64,000 bases of DNA. It comes from Hydrogenophaga sp. Root209. Lineage in GTDB: Bacteria; Pseudomonadota; Gammaproteobacteria; Burkholderiales; Burkholderiaceae_C. The DNA lies in the NCBI RefSeq assembly GCF_001428625.1, contig NZ_LMIE01000034.1:62001-126000 (forward strand), in the 5' to 3' direction. The notes under the pieces are model-generated. The model was given only the letters and a program-made list of their open reading frames with translations, was not told the origin of the DNA and searched no databases. Every line of letters starts with the position of its first letter. The first letter of the stretch is position 1. This document shows, in pieces, positions 34,132-43,222 of the stretch. Made by a program: the position numbers and the translations under genes.

Positions 34132-35300
34132 TGACTACCAGCCCGCCCATCGCCTTTGATGCGGAAAAAGAAACTCTGGTGCTCGACGCCGTCGAGCGCT
34201 TTGTCGACCGCGAGATCAAGCCGGTGGCGCAGCGGCTCGAGCACGCCGACGAATGGCCGGCCGACATTGTGGCCGGCATGCGCGAGATGGGCCTGTTCGG
34301 CTGCATCATCCGCGAGGAATATGGCGGCCTCGGCCTGTCGGCCAGCACCTATGCCAAGGTCGTGGAGCGCATCGCGCGGGTATGGATGTCGGTTTCGGGC
34401 ATCATCAACTCGCACCTCATCATGGCCGCCTGCGTGCAGCGCAACGGCACCGAGGCGCAGCGCCAGCGTTTCCTGCCGCGCTTTGCCAGCGGCGAACTGC
34501 GCGGCGGGCTGGCGCTGACCGAGCCCGACTGCGGCACCGACTTGCAGGCGGTGCGCACGGTGGCGCGCCGTGACGGCGACCACTACGTCATCAACGGCAC
34601 CAAGACCTGGATCTCCAACGGCGTCCATGGCCAGGCCTTTGCCGTGCTGGTCAAGACCGACCCCGCAGCGCAACCGCGCCATCGCGGCATGAGCCTGTTC
34701 ATCTGCGAAAAAGGCCCCGGCTTCACGTCCACTCGCAAGCTCGAAAAGCTCGGCTACAAAGGCATCGACAGCGCCGAGCTGGTGTTCGACAACTTTCGCG
34801 TGTCGGCCGCCAACTTGGTCGGTGGCGTGGAAGGACAGGGTTTCAAGCACGTGATGGGCGGACTGGAACTTGGGCGCATCAATGTGGCTGCGCGCGGCGT
34901 GGGTGTGGCGCGCGCCTGCCTGGAGGAGTCGGTAGCCTATGCCCAACTGCGTCGCACCTTCGGCAAGCCGATCTGCGAACACCAGGCGATCCAGCTCAAG
35001 CTGGCCGACATGGCCACTCGGGCGGAGGCGGCGCGTCTGCTGGTTGAACAGGCCGCGCGGGCTTATGACGCTGGCCAGCGTTGCGACATGGAAGCCGGCA
35101 TGGCCAAGCTGTTCGCCAGCGAGGCGGCGGTCGAGAACTCGATGGAGGCCTTGCGCATCCACGGGGCTTATGGCTACTCGAAGGAAATGAACGTCGAGCG
35201 CTACTACCGAGACGCGCCTCTGCTGTGCATTGGCGAAGGCACCAACGAATTGCAGCGCTTGATCATTTCCGCCCAGCTGGTGGAGCGCAGCCCGATCTGA
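34131..35300 (+). CDS. Acyl-CoA dehydrogenase, medium-chain type catalytic Glu
   Basis: A 389-residue dehydrogenase. The flavin segment is LTEPDCGTDLQAV and the C-terminus reads IGEGTNELQRLII, with Glu at the classic medium-chain position. ISNGVHGQAFAVLVKT and the KLEKLGYKGIDSAELVF segment are standard. It begins in the PrpD stop codon, so the two are coupled. It is the first of three dehydrogenase-family genes closing the operon, and the only one of the three with the orthodox base. Confidence 0.88.
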   Translation: MTTSPPIAFDAEKETLVLDAVERFVDREIKPVAQRLEHADEWPADIVAGMREMGLFGCIIREEYGGLGLSASTYAKVVERIARVWMSVSGIINSHLIMAACVQRNGTEAQRQRFLPRFASGELRGGLALTEPDCGTDLQAVRTVARRDGDHYVINGTKTWISNGVHGQAFAVLVKTDPAAQPRHRGMSLFICEKGPGFTSTRKLEKLGYKGIDSAELVFDNFRVSAANLVGGVEGQGFKHVMGGLELGRINVAARGVGVARACLEESVAYAQLRRTFGKPICEHQAIQLKLADMATRAEAARLLVEQAARAYDAGQRCDMEAGMAKLFASEAAVENSMEALRIHGAYGYSKEMNVERYYRDAPLLCIGEGTNELQRLIISAQLVERSPI

Positions 35301-35346
35301 TGTATCGCCTGGGGCGGCGCCTCAACTCGGCGGTGAATGAACCCCT

Positions 35347-35363
35347 CGGAGGAAAATTTCTTG
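35347..35363 (+). promoter_or_regulatory. Strong ribosome binding site deciding a TTG start
   Basis: CGGAGG is followed 8 nt later by TTG at 35361, in frame with the dehydrogenase. An ATG at 35337 lies upstream of this sequence and has no comparable site of its own. The perfect core makes the TTG the more likely start, which would also keep translation modest. Confidence 0.55.
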
Positions 35364-36518
35364 AACAACCTGCTGTCCGCTTTCCGGTTCGCCGCCCTGC
35401 CCGCCGGGACGAATTCATTTCGCGCCGAGGTAAAGGCCTTTCTCCAATCCAGCTTTGAGCCAATGCCCGCCGACATCCGGGCCCGTTCATGGATGGGTTT
35501 CAATGCCGCTTTCAGCAAGAAGCTGGCCGCACGGGGCTGGGTCGGCGTGACCTTGCCAGCGCAATACGGTGGCGCCAGCCTGGACGCCTTCTCGCGCTTC
35601 GTGCTGGTGGAAGAACTGCTGGCCGCCGGTGCCCCGGTTTCCGCACACTGGATCGCCGACCGCCAGAGCGGGCCCCAGATCCTCAAGTTCGGAACCGAGG
35701 CGCAACGCCAGTTCTATCTGCCCAAAATTTGTGCCGCCGAGGCCTTCTTTTGTATCGGCATGAGCGAGCCCAATGCCGGCTCCGACCTCGCCAGCGTTGG
35801 CACACGGGCCAGCCGCTGCGAAGGTGGCTGGCGTTTGAACGGCCACAAGATATGGACCACCAATGCGCAGCACTGCCACTACATGATCGCGCTGGTGCGC
35901 TCGTCGGGCGAGTCGCAGGATCGGCAAAAGGGCCTGTCGCAGTTCATTGTCGACTTGGCATTGCCCGGCGTGACGGTGCGCCCGATCCGGGATCTAACGG
36001 GGGACGCGCATTTCTCAGAAGTGTTTTTCGACAACGTGCTACTGGCCGACGACGCGCTGATCGGCAATGAAGGCAGCGGCTGGGCGCAAGTCAATGCCGA
36101 ACTGGCCTTCGAGCGCAGCGGCCCGGAGCGGGTGTACTCCAGCATCGTGCTGCTGGAGCACTGGATCACCTGCCTGCGCAGTACACCGGCGGTCTCGGCC
36201 CATGCCGCCACCATCGGGCGTTTCGCCACGCACCTGGCCACGCTGCGCAACATGTCGATCGCCGTCACGGCCAAGCTCGTCAACGGGGAAAGCCCGTTGG
36301 TCGAAGCGGCCTTGGTAAAGGATATAGGCACCGAATTCGAGCAGAGCATTCCCGCCGTGATCGGAGCCGCCATCGCTATGGACCCGGACGCCCTGGTCGA
36401 TGCCGAGTTGTACCGCGCCGTGGCTTATGTAAGCCAGATTGCGCCCACCTATTCCCTGCGCGGCGGCACGCGCGAGATCCTGCGCGGCATGATCGCGCGC
36501 GGTCTGGGCCTGCGTTGA
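35361..36518 (+). CDS. Acyl-CoA dehydrogenase, probable large subunit
   Basis: A 385-residue dehydrogenase (393 if ATG 35337 is used). Landmarks: IGMSEPNAGSDLASVGTRAS, IWTTNAQHCHYMIALVRSS and the FadE17-like helix NAELAFERSGPERV, whose Glu is the probable base. The usual C-terminal Glu is Gly (LRGGTREILRGM). The gene 15 nt downstream encodes a shorter dehydrogenase-like protein, so the two look like a large/small pair analogous to 20916/22106. The start rests on the strong ribosome binding site before TTG. Confidence 0.84.
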   Translation: MNNLLSAFRFAALPAGTNSFRAEVKAFLQSSFEPMPADIRARSWMGFNAAFSKKLAARGWVGVTLPAQYGGASLDAFSRFVLVEELLAAGAPVSAHWIADRQSGPQILKFGTEAQRQFYLPKICAAEAFFCIGMSEPNAGSDLASVGTRASRCEGGWRLNGHKIWTTNAQHCHYMIALVRSSGESQDRQKGLSQFIVDLALPGVTVRPIRDLTGDAHFSEVFFDNVLLADDALIGNEGSGWAQVNAELAFERSGPERVYSSIVLLEHWITCLRSTPAVSAHAATIGRFATHLATLRNMSIAVTAKLVNGESPLVEAALVKDIGTEFEQSIPAVIGAAIAMDPDALVDAELYRAVAYVSQIAPTYSLRGGTREILRGMIARGLGLR

Positions 36519-36533
36519 AAACGAGAGCATTCC

Positions 36534-37511
36534 ATGTTTGCACAAGCGATTGAAGATATCCTCGAGGATCAGTGCACGCCCGCCGTGGTGCGCGCGATTG
36601 AGGCGGGCGGCTCGACCGCTGCGCTGTGGCAGGCGCTGCAAGGCGCCGGCTTCCTCGAACTGCTGGCGTCCGAGGACGCTGGCGGTGCCGGCCTCCCGCT
36701 GGCCGATCTGTTCCCGATACTGTGCAGCTTCGGCCGCTACACGGTGCCGGTGCCGGTGGCTCAGACGATTGTGGCGCGAGCGCTGCTGGGGTCGCAGTTT
36801 GCGATGCCCAACGGCATGATTACGCTGGGCGCTGCGTTGCGGCGCGAGGCCGATGGCGCCATCGTGTGCTCATTCACACCTTACGGCCGGGTGGCCGATT
36901 TCGTGCTGGCCCAAGATGGTGATGCCTTGTTGCTGCTGCCTTGCGCAGCGGCGCAGCGTGAAGCAAGCGGCGTGCATGGGAGCCTTGCCGCCAACCTGCG
37001 CTGGCCCGATGAGCGCATCGCGACGCACGTGCCCGGCGCTGGCCCACTGCTGCCGACATTCGCCGCGGCCTTGCACGCCGCCCTGCTCAGCGGGGCCATG
37101 ACACGGGTCTTCGAAATGACACTCCAATTCTGCAATGACCGCATCCAGTTCGGCAAAACCCTGGGCAAGTTCCAGGCGGTGCAGCACCAGTTGAGCGTCA
37201 TGGCCGAACATGTGGCTGCTGCCTCGATAGCCGCCGAAGCAGCGTTCCGTACCGACACGACCACGCCCTCCTTGCTCGCCGCTGCCATGGCCAAATCCCG
37301 CACCAGCGAGGCGGCGGTGCTGGTTGCCTCCATTGCCCACGCGCTGCACGGTGCCATTGGCATTGCCGAAGAATACGATCTGCAATTGCTGACCCGGCGT
37401 TTGCATGAATGGCGCATTGCCCATGGCTCGGAAGCGCACTGGAACGCATTGATCGGCAATAGCGTGCTGGCTTCAGACGCGTCTATTGCCGATTTTGTAC
37501 GGTCGGTTTAG
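36534..37511 (+). CDS. Acyl-CoA dehydrogenase, probable small subunit (short)
   Basis: A 325-residue divergent dehydrogenase. It keeps GFLELLASEDAGGAGLP near the N-terminus, NDRIQFGKTLGKFQAVQHQ in the C-terminal helical domain and HALHGAIGIAEEYDLQLLTRR, but the central beta domain is short and the flavin and catalytic motifs are weak. Length and neighbourhood fit the accessory subunit of a two-subunit enzyme with 35361. It ends the plus-strand operon and meets the synthetase at 37540 tail to tail. Confidence 0.83.
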   Translation: MFAQAIEDILEDQCTPAVVRAIEAGGSTAALWQALQGAGFLELLASEDAGGAGLPLADLFPILCSFGRYTVPVPVAQTIVARALLGSQFAMPNGMITLGAALRREADGAIVCSFTPYGRVADFVLAQDGDALLLLPCAAAQREASGVHGSLAANLRWPDERIATHVPGAGPLLPTFAAALHAALLSGAMTRVFEMTLQFCNDRIQFGKTLGKFQAVQHQLSVMAEHVAAASIAAEAAFRTDTTTPSLLAAAMAKSRTSEAAVLVASIAHALHGAIGIAEEYDLQLLTRRLHEWRIAHGSEAHWNALIGNSVLASDASIADFVRSV

Positions 37512-37513
37512 CG

Positions 37514-37529
37514 GGCGAGCGGCCTCGCC
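37514..37529. terminator. GC-rich hairpin between convergent genes
   Basis: GGCGAG and CTCGCC pair perfectly around a 4-base loop, 3 nt after the stop of 36534 and 11 nt before the stop of the opposing synthetase gene. There is no T run, so it is at best a weak or bidirectional terminator. It is reported because this is the only space between two convergent operons. Confidence 0.4.
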
Positions 37530-37539
37530 AGCCCAGCCA

Positions 37540-39507
37540 CTACCCTGCCAGCTTGCCCTGCAGCTCGGTCACCGCCTCCGGGTTGACCAGCGAGGACAGG
37601 TCGCCCGGACCGTCGCCCCGGTACACGGCCCGCACGACGCGACGCATGATTTTCATGTTGCGTGTTTTGGGCAGGTCGCTGACCAGCAGCACCTGTCTGG
37701 GTCGGTAGGAGGCGCCCATGCCATGGACAACCGCTTGAGACAGTTCAGCTTGCAGCGCCGCGTCCGCCGCCACGCCGGGCATGGGCACGCAGACGCAGAC
37801 GATGGCCGAGCCCTTGATCTCGTCGGGCACGCCGATCACCGCCGCCTCTGACACCTTGCCGGTGCCGGTGAGCAGGGTTTCAATCTCCGACGGGCCGGTG
37901 CGCTTGCCTGAGACCTTGATCGTGTCGTCGCTGCGGCCGAGGATGTAGAACAAGCCGTCCGCATCGTGCATCGCAAAGTCGCCATGCACCCAGACGCCGG
38001 GCAGCGTGCGCCAGTAGCTGTCGAGGTAGCGCTCGTCGTCGCGCCACAGGCTCTTGGTGAAGCCGATGTTGGGGTTGCGCAGCACCAACTCGCCGACCTG
38101 GCCCGCGCCGACCGGCTGACCGTTGTCGTTCACGATGTCGACCCCGGCGCCAAGCCCCCGCGCGCCGAACGAGCCTGGTCGCAAGGGGTGGTGCAGGGTG
38201 CCGGTGAAGTTGCAGCCGCCCACCTCGGTGCCGCCGACAATGTTGAGGAACGGCAGACGCTCTTTGCAGATGTGCTTGAAGAACCAGCGCCAGGGCGCCT
38301 CGGTCCATGCCTCGCCACCGGAGCAGGTGATGCGCAATGCAGACAAGTCGTAGCTTTCGACCTCTGTGTCGCCGTAGCGCATCAGGCTGCGGATCAGCGT
38401 GGGCGCGACACCCAGATAGGTGACTTTGTGATCCTGCACCAGACGCCAGAAGCGTCCTGTGTCGGGGTAGTCGGGCGTGCCTTCGGCCACCAGCAGGCTG
38501 CCGCCGAAATAGCTCGGGATGCAGGCGCACATGGCACCCACCATCCAGCCCATGTCGCTCATGAAGAAGAAGCGGTCGCTCTGCTTGAAATCGGCGCAGA
38601 TGTGCATGTCGCGCGTGACCATCGAGCCCAGGAAACTCACGTGGGTCCAGATGCAGCCCTTGGGCTTGCCGGTGGTGCCCGAGGTGTAGAGCAATACGGC
38701 GGGTGCCTCGGCGGCCATCTCGGCGGTCGGCATGTCACGGGGTTGGGCGGCGATCAGGCTGGCCCAGTCGTGGTCGCGTTCCGGCGTCATCGGGCATGGG
38801 GACGCTTCACCCAGGTGGCGCAGCACCACCACGTGCTGCACGCTGGGTACCTCGCGCAGGGCTTCGTCCAGCACCGACTTCATGACGCCGGGGGTGCCGC
38901 GTCTCCAGGTGCCATCCACCGTCAGCACCGCCTTGGCTTGTCCGTCGTTCAAACGGGCGACAATGGGTTGCGGCCCGAAGCCCGAAAACAAGGGCATCAA
39001 CACGGCGCCGATCTTCAGGACCGCAAAGAACGCGACAAAGGTCTCCGGCAGGTTGGGCATGTACAGGCCGACCCTGTCGCCCCGAGCAATGCCCAGCGAC
39101 TGCAACGCTCCGGCCAGGCGGCAAACCTCGGCATCAAACTCGCGGTAACTCAAGGACTTGCGGTTTTTCGGGTCTTCGCCCTCCCACACCAGGAAAGGCT
39201 GGTCCCACACCGGCGTTCCGCGGTGCCGGTCCAGGCAGTTCAGCACGATGTTGGTGGTACCGCCGACACACCAGCGCGCCCACTCGATGCCGCGCGAGGT
39301 GTCAAGCATCTGCGTGTAAGGTTGATAGAAGCGCATGTCGCAAAACTCGAACACCTCTTGCATCAACCAGGCCGGATCGGCATCGGCGCGAGCGCTCAGG
39401 TTCTCGAAGCTCGATTCGCCCACTTTGTGCAAGAAGGCGGTCAGGTTGGACCGCGCCATCAGTTCAGGAGCGGGCCTCCATTCAAACGGTTGTTTGGTAG
39501 AATTCAT
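37540..39507 (-). CDS. Acetyl/acetoacetyl-CoA synthetase-like acyl-CoA synthetase
   Basis: A 655-residue AMP-forming acyl-CoA synthetase. The N-terminal cap (YQPYTQMLDTSRGIEWARW) is typical of the acetyl-/propionyl-/acetoacetyl-CoA synthetase branch. The P-loop LLYTSGTTGKPKGCIWTH, GRSDDTIKVSGKRTGPSEIE and the catalytic Lys in LPKTRNMKIMRRVVR are intact. It is transcribed alone, opposite to the nitroreductase-ligase-aldolase group, from a shared 101-nt intergenic space. It differs clearly from the FadD-like ligase at 8633 and from the acetoacetate-CoA ligase at 58404, so it probably has another acid substrate. Confidence 0.88.
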   Translation of the reverse strand: MNSTKQPFEWRPAPELMARSNLTAFLHKVGESSFENLSARADADPAWLMQEVFEFCDMRFYQPYTQMLDTSRGIEWARWCVGGTTNIVLNCLDRHRGTPVWDQPFLVWEGEDPKNRKSLSYREFDAEVCRLAGALQSLGIARGDRVGLYMPNLPETFVAFFAVLKIGAVLMPLFSGFGPQPIVARLNDGQAKAVLTVDGTWRRGTPGVMKSVLDEALREVPSVQHVVVLRHLGEASPCPMTPERDHDWASLIAAQPRDMPTAEMAAEAPAVLLYTSGTTGKPKGCIWTHVSFLGSMVTRDMHICADFKQSDRFFFMSDMGWMVGAMCACIPSYFGGSLLVAEGTPDYPDTGRFWRLVQDHKVTYLGVAPTLIRSLMRYGDTEVESYDLSALRITCSGGEAWTEAPWRWFFKHICKERLPFLNIVGGTEVGGCNFTGTLHHPLRPGSFGARGLGAGVDIVNDNGQPVGAGQVGELVLRNPNIGFTKSLWRDDERYLDSYWRTLPGVWVHGDFAMHDADGLFYILGRSDDTIKVSGKRTGPSEIETLLTGTGKVSEAAVIGVPDEIKGSAIVCVCVPMPGVAADAALQAELSQAVVHGMGASYRPRQVLLVSDLPKTRNMKIMRRVVRAVYRGDGPGDLSSLVNPEAVTELQGKLAG

Positions 39508-39608
39508 GCTGCCATCCTATCCGAACGTCGTATGGGAGTCCAGCGGTGCTGGTCTCACCGCGTCGTTTCTTCTCCGTAGCTCTACGCAGTCAGAAAGGCA
39601 GTCCGTCC
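39508..39608. promoter_or_regulatory. Divergent promoter region
   Basis: 101 nt between the divergent synthetase and nitroreductase genes must contain both start signals. I see no confident -35/-10 pair or strong palindrome in it. AAAGG at 39594-39598 is the likely ribosome binding site for the GTG start at 39609. Confidence 0.4.
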
Positions 39609-40292
39609 GTGCATGTTGATGAAGCGATTCGCAGTCGAAAATCGGTCAGGCGGTTTCTACCCACGTCCGTTCCTTCCTCGGTTGTGCAGCACATTTTGAA
39701 CGTGGCGGCGCGAGCCCCGAGTGGCAACAACGTGCAGCCGTGGAAGGTGTATGCGGTGGCGGGCGAGTCCCGGCAGCGTCTGTGCGATGCCTTCATTGAG
39801 GCGGCCACGCACGAGCCAGACCGCCACCAGCCTGAATACGCCTACTACCCCACCACCTGGGTCGAGCCCTACCTGGATCGTCGGCGGCGCTGCGGCTTTG
39901 GCCTGTATGCCAGCCTGGGCATCGCCCGCGACGATGCGGCGGCGCGCGCGCATCAGATGCTGCGCAACTACCTGTTCTTCGACGCGCCGGTGGGCCTGCT
40001 CGTCACGCTCGATCGCCGCCTGAACACCGGCAGCTTCATGGATCTGGGCATGTTCATCCAGAACATTCTGGTGGCCGCCCGCGCACAGGGCCTGCACACC
40101 TGTGCGCAGGCGGCGCTTGCTTGGTACCACAAAGTGGCGCGTGCCCAACTGCCTATCAGCGACCACGAAATCCTCGCTTGCGGCATCGCCCTGGGACACG
40201 AGGACCTGTCGGCCCCGGAGAACGCCTTCATCACCGAACGAACCGATGTGGAGACGTTTTCCAGCTTCCATGGTTTCGACGCGGCTCGCTGA
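39609..40292 (+). CDS. Nitroreductase family flavoprotein
   Basis: A 227-residue FMN-dependent oxidoreductase. It opens with DEAIRSRKSVRRFLP and AARAPSGNNVQPWKVYAV, both FMN-binding signatures of the nitroreductase fold, and ends with the usual ILACGIALGHED region. The GTG at 39609 is favoured: nitroreductases start just before this motif, and AAAGG lies 10 nt upstream. An earlier in-frame GTG at 39546 would add 21 residues of no known similarity. Its role here could be reduction of an enone or ring double bond, but no specific activity can be assigned. Confidence 0.83.
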   Translation: MHVDEAIRSRKSVRRFLPTSVPSSVVQHILNVAARAPSGNNVQPWKVYAVAGESRQRLCDAFIEAATHEPDRHQPEYAYYPTTWVEPYLDRRRRCGFGLYASLGIARDDAAARAHQMLRNYLFFDAPVGLLVTLDRRLNTGSFMDLGMFIQNILVAARAQGLHTCAQAALAWYHKVARAQLPISDHEILACGIALGHEDLSAPENAFITERTDVETFSSFHGFDAAR

Positions 40293-40355
40293 GCTCACGC
40301 GCCAGCGATTGAACCTTTGATTCATTCCGACAAGCACACCCAAAGGAGCCGAGCG

Positions 40356-41993
40356 ATGATTCTGCACACTGCTGAGACCTTGAAGCGTTACACCGAAAGC
40401 GGCCACTGGGGCCGGCGCACCCTGCTCGATTTGCTGCGCGAGACGGCGGCCAAGGCGCCGGAGCGGCCCGCCGTGGTCGACCCGGCTGATCGGCCTGATC
40501 TGACCGGAACAGCAGCACAGAACCTGAGCTATCGGGAGTTCGCCGCGGCCGTCGACGCCATCGCGACCGGGCTGCTGGACATGGGTTTGCGCAAGGATGA
40601 AATCGTCGTCGTGCAACTGCCCAACGTATGGGAACTGGTTGCCATGTTTCTTGCGGTCAGCCGCGCCGGCGGCGTGCTCTCGCCGATGCCGATTCAGTGG
40701 CGCGACAACGAGTTCCAGAATGTCAAGAAACTCACCGAGGCGCGCTTCTTCTTCGGGATGCGCGATTTCAAGGGTGCCGATCAACTCGCCATCGCCGAGA
40801 AGACCGGATTTGTCGCGCTGCCGATCGAGCGTATTGCCGAGATGGCGCGTGGTGCGGCCGACGTGGCCAGGCTCGACGCCATCGGTGTCGACGCCAACGA
40901 CATTTTCAGCCTATGCTGGTCGTCCGGCACCGAAGCCCTTTCCAAGGGCTGCCCGATGTCTCACAACAACTGGCTCTTTCAGATGAACCTGATCCCGCTG
41001 ACGGCCGGGCTGCACGAAGGGGACCGGGTGCTGGCGACCGCGCCGGTGGTCAACATGACCGGTGTGGCGACCTGGCTGGCTTCGCTGGCCATCGGGGGCA
41101 CGACGCTCTTGCATCACCCGCTGAACATGCCGCTGCTTCTCAAGCAGTTGATGCATGACCAGGTGCATTTCACCCTGCTGGTGCCTGCCCTGCTGAACAT
41201 GATCCTCAAGTTGCCCAACGTCGATCAGCTTGACTTCTCCAGCGTGCGCTGCATCGCCTCGGGTTCGGCGCAACCCTCGCGCTGGAGCATGGAGGAGTTC
41301 AAGCGGCGCTGGAACATCGAAATCCTGCACGCCTGGGGACAGACCGAAGGCACCGCGGTGTTTGCAGGGGCGCGAGACGTGCCCGATTTCGCCAAGCGGG
41401 CAGATCACTTTCCGTGGTGGGGTAGCCCGGGCGTCGAATGGCCCTCGGACATCCAGGGTGTAGAGATGAAGCTGCTCGATGAGAGCGGTGCAGAATGCAC
41501 GCAGCCCGGCCAGGTGGGCGAGCTGGTCTACCGCGGACCCAATGTGTTTGCTGGCTATTACCAGCGGCCGGACCTGGCGATAAGCACGTTCACCCCCGAC
41601 GGCTTTTGCCGCACAGGTGACTTTTTCATCGTGCGGGACGTTCACCACATCGGTTTCTTTGACCGCAAGAAAGACATCATCATTCGCGGTGGCTTCAACG
41701 TTAGCGCAGCCGAGGTCGAGAACCTGGTTCTCACCCATCCCGGCGTGCAGGAGGTGGCGGCGGTGGCGGTGCCCGACGAGATCATGGGCGAGAAGACCTG
41801 TATCTTCGTCGTTCCGAAGGACAAGGCCCAGCCGCCGGCGCTGGAGGATATCGTCGGCCACCTGAAGCAGATCGGCGTGGCGGCTTACAAGCTGCCTGAG
41901 CGCATCGAGTACCTTGACGCCATCCCGCGCAACCCGGTAGGAAAAATCCTGAAGGCAGAACTGCGCAAGCACCTGCGCCCCGTGGCTGCCTGA
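40356..41993 (+). CDS. AMP-dependent acyl-CoA ligase with atypical P-loop
   Basis: A 545-residue class I adenylate-forming enzyme. The C-terminal lid is orthodox: DRKKDIIIRGGFNVSAAEVE and RNPVGKILK with the catalytic Lys. The P-loop is unusual, CWSSGTEALSKGCPMSHNN, in which TTG-P-K-G has become TEALSKG; the phosphate-binding Ser/Gly/Thr and Lys survive. Start at ATG 40356, 7 nt after AAAGGAG. It precedes the Cys-less thiolase and DUF35 genes by 26 nt and probably activates the acid used by that module. Confidence 0.87.
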   Translation: MILHTAETLKRYTESGHWGRRTLLDLLRETAAKAPERPAVVDPADRPDLTGTAAQNLSYREFAAAVDAIATGLLDMGLRKDEIVVVQLPNVWELVAMFLAVSRAGGVLSPMPIQWRDNEFQNVKKLTEARFFFGMRDFKGADQLAIAEKTGFVALPIERIAEMARGAADVARLDAIGVDANDIFSLCWSSGTEALSKGCPMSHNNWLFQMNLIPLTAGLHEGDRVLATAPVVNMTGVATWLASLAIGGTTLLHHPLNMPLLLKQLMHDQVHFTLLVPALLNMILKLPNVDQLDFSSVRCIASGSAQPSRWSMEEFKRRWNIEILHAWGQTEGTAVFAGARDVPDFAKRADHFPWWGSPGVEWPSDIQGVEMKLLDESGAECTQPGQVGELVYRGPNVFAGYYQRPDLAISTFTPDGFCRTGDFFIVRDVHHIGFFDRKKDIIIRGGFNVSAAEVENLVLTHPGVQEVAAVAVPDEIMGEKTCIFVVPKDKAQPPALEDIVGHLKQIGVAAYKLPERIEYLDAIPRNPVGKILKAELRKHLRPVAA

Positions 41994-42019
41994 GCCCACT
42001 CCGACCCACGAACCCAGTT

Positions 42020-43222
42020 ATGGCAAACATCAAATCCGCACCCTCGTCGCATACGCTTCGCGGTAAAACCGCGATCATCGGTGCGGGCATTTCCGCCGTC
42101 GGCCGCGTGCCGGGCAAGAGCGCGCTCGCGCTGGCCGCCGACGCAGCGGGCAAGGCGCTGGCCGAGGCCGGCATCGGCAAGCACGAGGTCGATGGCGTGC
42201 TCTCAAGCTCCGCCTTTGCCTCGCCGTTCCACCGCTTCAGCGTGGCTTTCAGTGAATACCTGGGCATCCAGCCAACGTTTTCCAACACGCTGCAGGTCTC
42301 CGGCGCCACGGCGGCCACCATGTTCAACATCGCCGCCGCCGCCATTGCCGGCGGCCTGGCCGAGACGGTGCTGGTGGTGGGGGGCGACAGCCTGCTGACC
42401 GGTCTGTCCCCCGACCTTGCCCTGCGCTCGATGACCGAAAGCCGGGACCAGCAATACGAAATGCCCTTCGGCATTCCCGTGGCCAACACCTTCGCCATGA
42501 CCGCGCATCGGCACATGAAAGAGTTCGGCACCACCTCCGAGCAGTTTGCCAAGGTGGCGGTGATCCACCGCGAACACGCACGCCGCACGCCGGGGGCGCA
42601 GATGACCGATCCGCTGAGCGTCGATGACGTGCTGAATTCCGGCTGGGTGACAACGCCTTACCACAAGCTCGACTGCTCTCTCATCTCCGACGGCGCAGCA
42701 GCCTTCATCGTCACGTCGGCCAAGCGCGCCAGGGCGCTGGGAATTGCCAAGCCCATTTACATCCTCGGCGGCGGCGAATGCTACACGCACGAGCACATCT
42801 TCCTGATGCCCTCGCTGACCACCACGGGCGCGGTGCAGTCGAGTGCCAGGGCCTACGACATGGCGGGCTGCAGGCCGAAGGACATCGACGTGGCCGGCGT
42901 CTATGACTGCTTCACCGGCACGGTGATCATGATGCTGGAGGACCTCGGTTTCTGCCCCAAGGGCGAGGGTGGGCGCTTCGTCGAGGACGGGCAGATCACC
43001 TACGGCGGAGCCATCCCCTGCAACACCCATGGCGGCCTGCTGTCGTTCGCGCACTCGGGCATGCCGGGCTCGCTGTTTCATTTCTACGAGGTAGTCAACC
43101 AGCTGCGCGGAAACTGCGGCGAGCGCCAGGTCGCGGACGCTGAACTCGGCCTGGTGCACAGCCTGGGTGCCGGTTTTGCGACCAACGCCACCACCATCCT
43201 GGGAACGGAGGCCACGCTGTGA
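42020..43222 (+). CDS. Thiolase-fold protein without nucleophilic Cys (Ltp-type aldolase candidate)
   Basis: A 400-residue protein of the lipid-transfer/SCP-x thiolase family. At the nucleophile site it reads LQVSGATAATMFN, with no Cys, and the C-terminal thiolase Cys is also lost (LGAGFATNATTIL). The His loop survives in altered form (GGLLSFAHSGMPGSL). Thiolysis is therefore unlikely. Members of this kind that are encoded next to a DUF35 protein, as here with a 4-nt overlap, are retro-aldolases that remove a short acyl-CoA from a beta-hydroxyacyl-CoA with a tertiary hydroxyl (Ltp2 with ChsH2). That function is inferred from motif loss plus the neighbour. Confidence 0.83.
   Translation: MANIKSAPSSHTLRGKTAIIGAGISAVGRVPGKSALALAADAAGKALAEAGIGKHEVDGVLSSSAFASPFHRFSVAFSEYLGIQPTFSNTLQVSGATAATMFNIAAAAIAGGLAETVLVVGGDSLLTGLSPDLALRSMTESRDQQYEMPFGIPVANTFAMTAHRHMKEFGTTSEQFAKVAVIHREHARRTPGAQMTDPLSVDDVLNSGWVTTPYHKLDCSLISDGAAAFIVTSAKRARALGIAKPIYILGGGECYTHEHIFLMPSLTTTGAVQSSARAYDMAGCRPKDIDVAGVYDCFTGTVIMMLEDLGFCPKGEGGRFVEDGQITYGGAIPCNTHGGLLSFAHSGMPGSLFHFYEVVNQLRGNCGERQVADAELGLVHSLGAGFATNATTILGTEATL

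Noticed and set aside
37966-39579. A 537-codon open frame on the plus strand
   Set aside because: It is antisense to the acyl-CoA synthetase 37540, whose AMP-binding motifs are intact.
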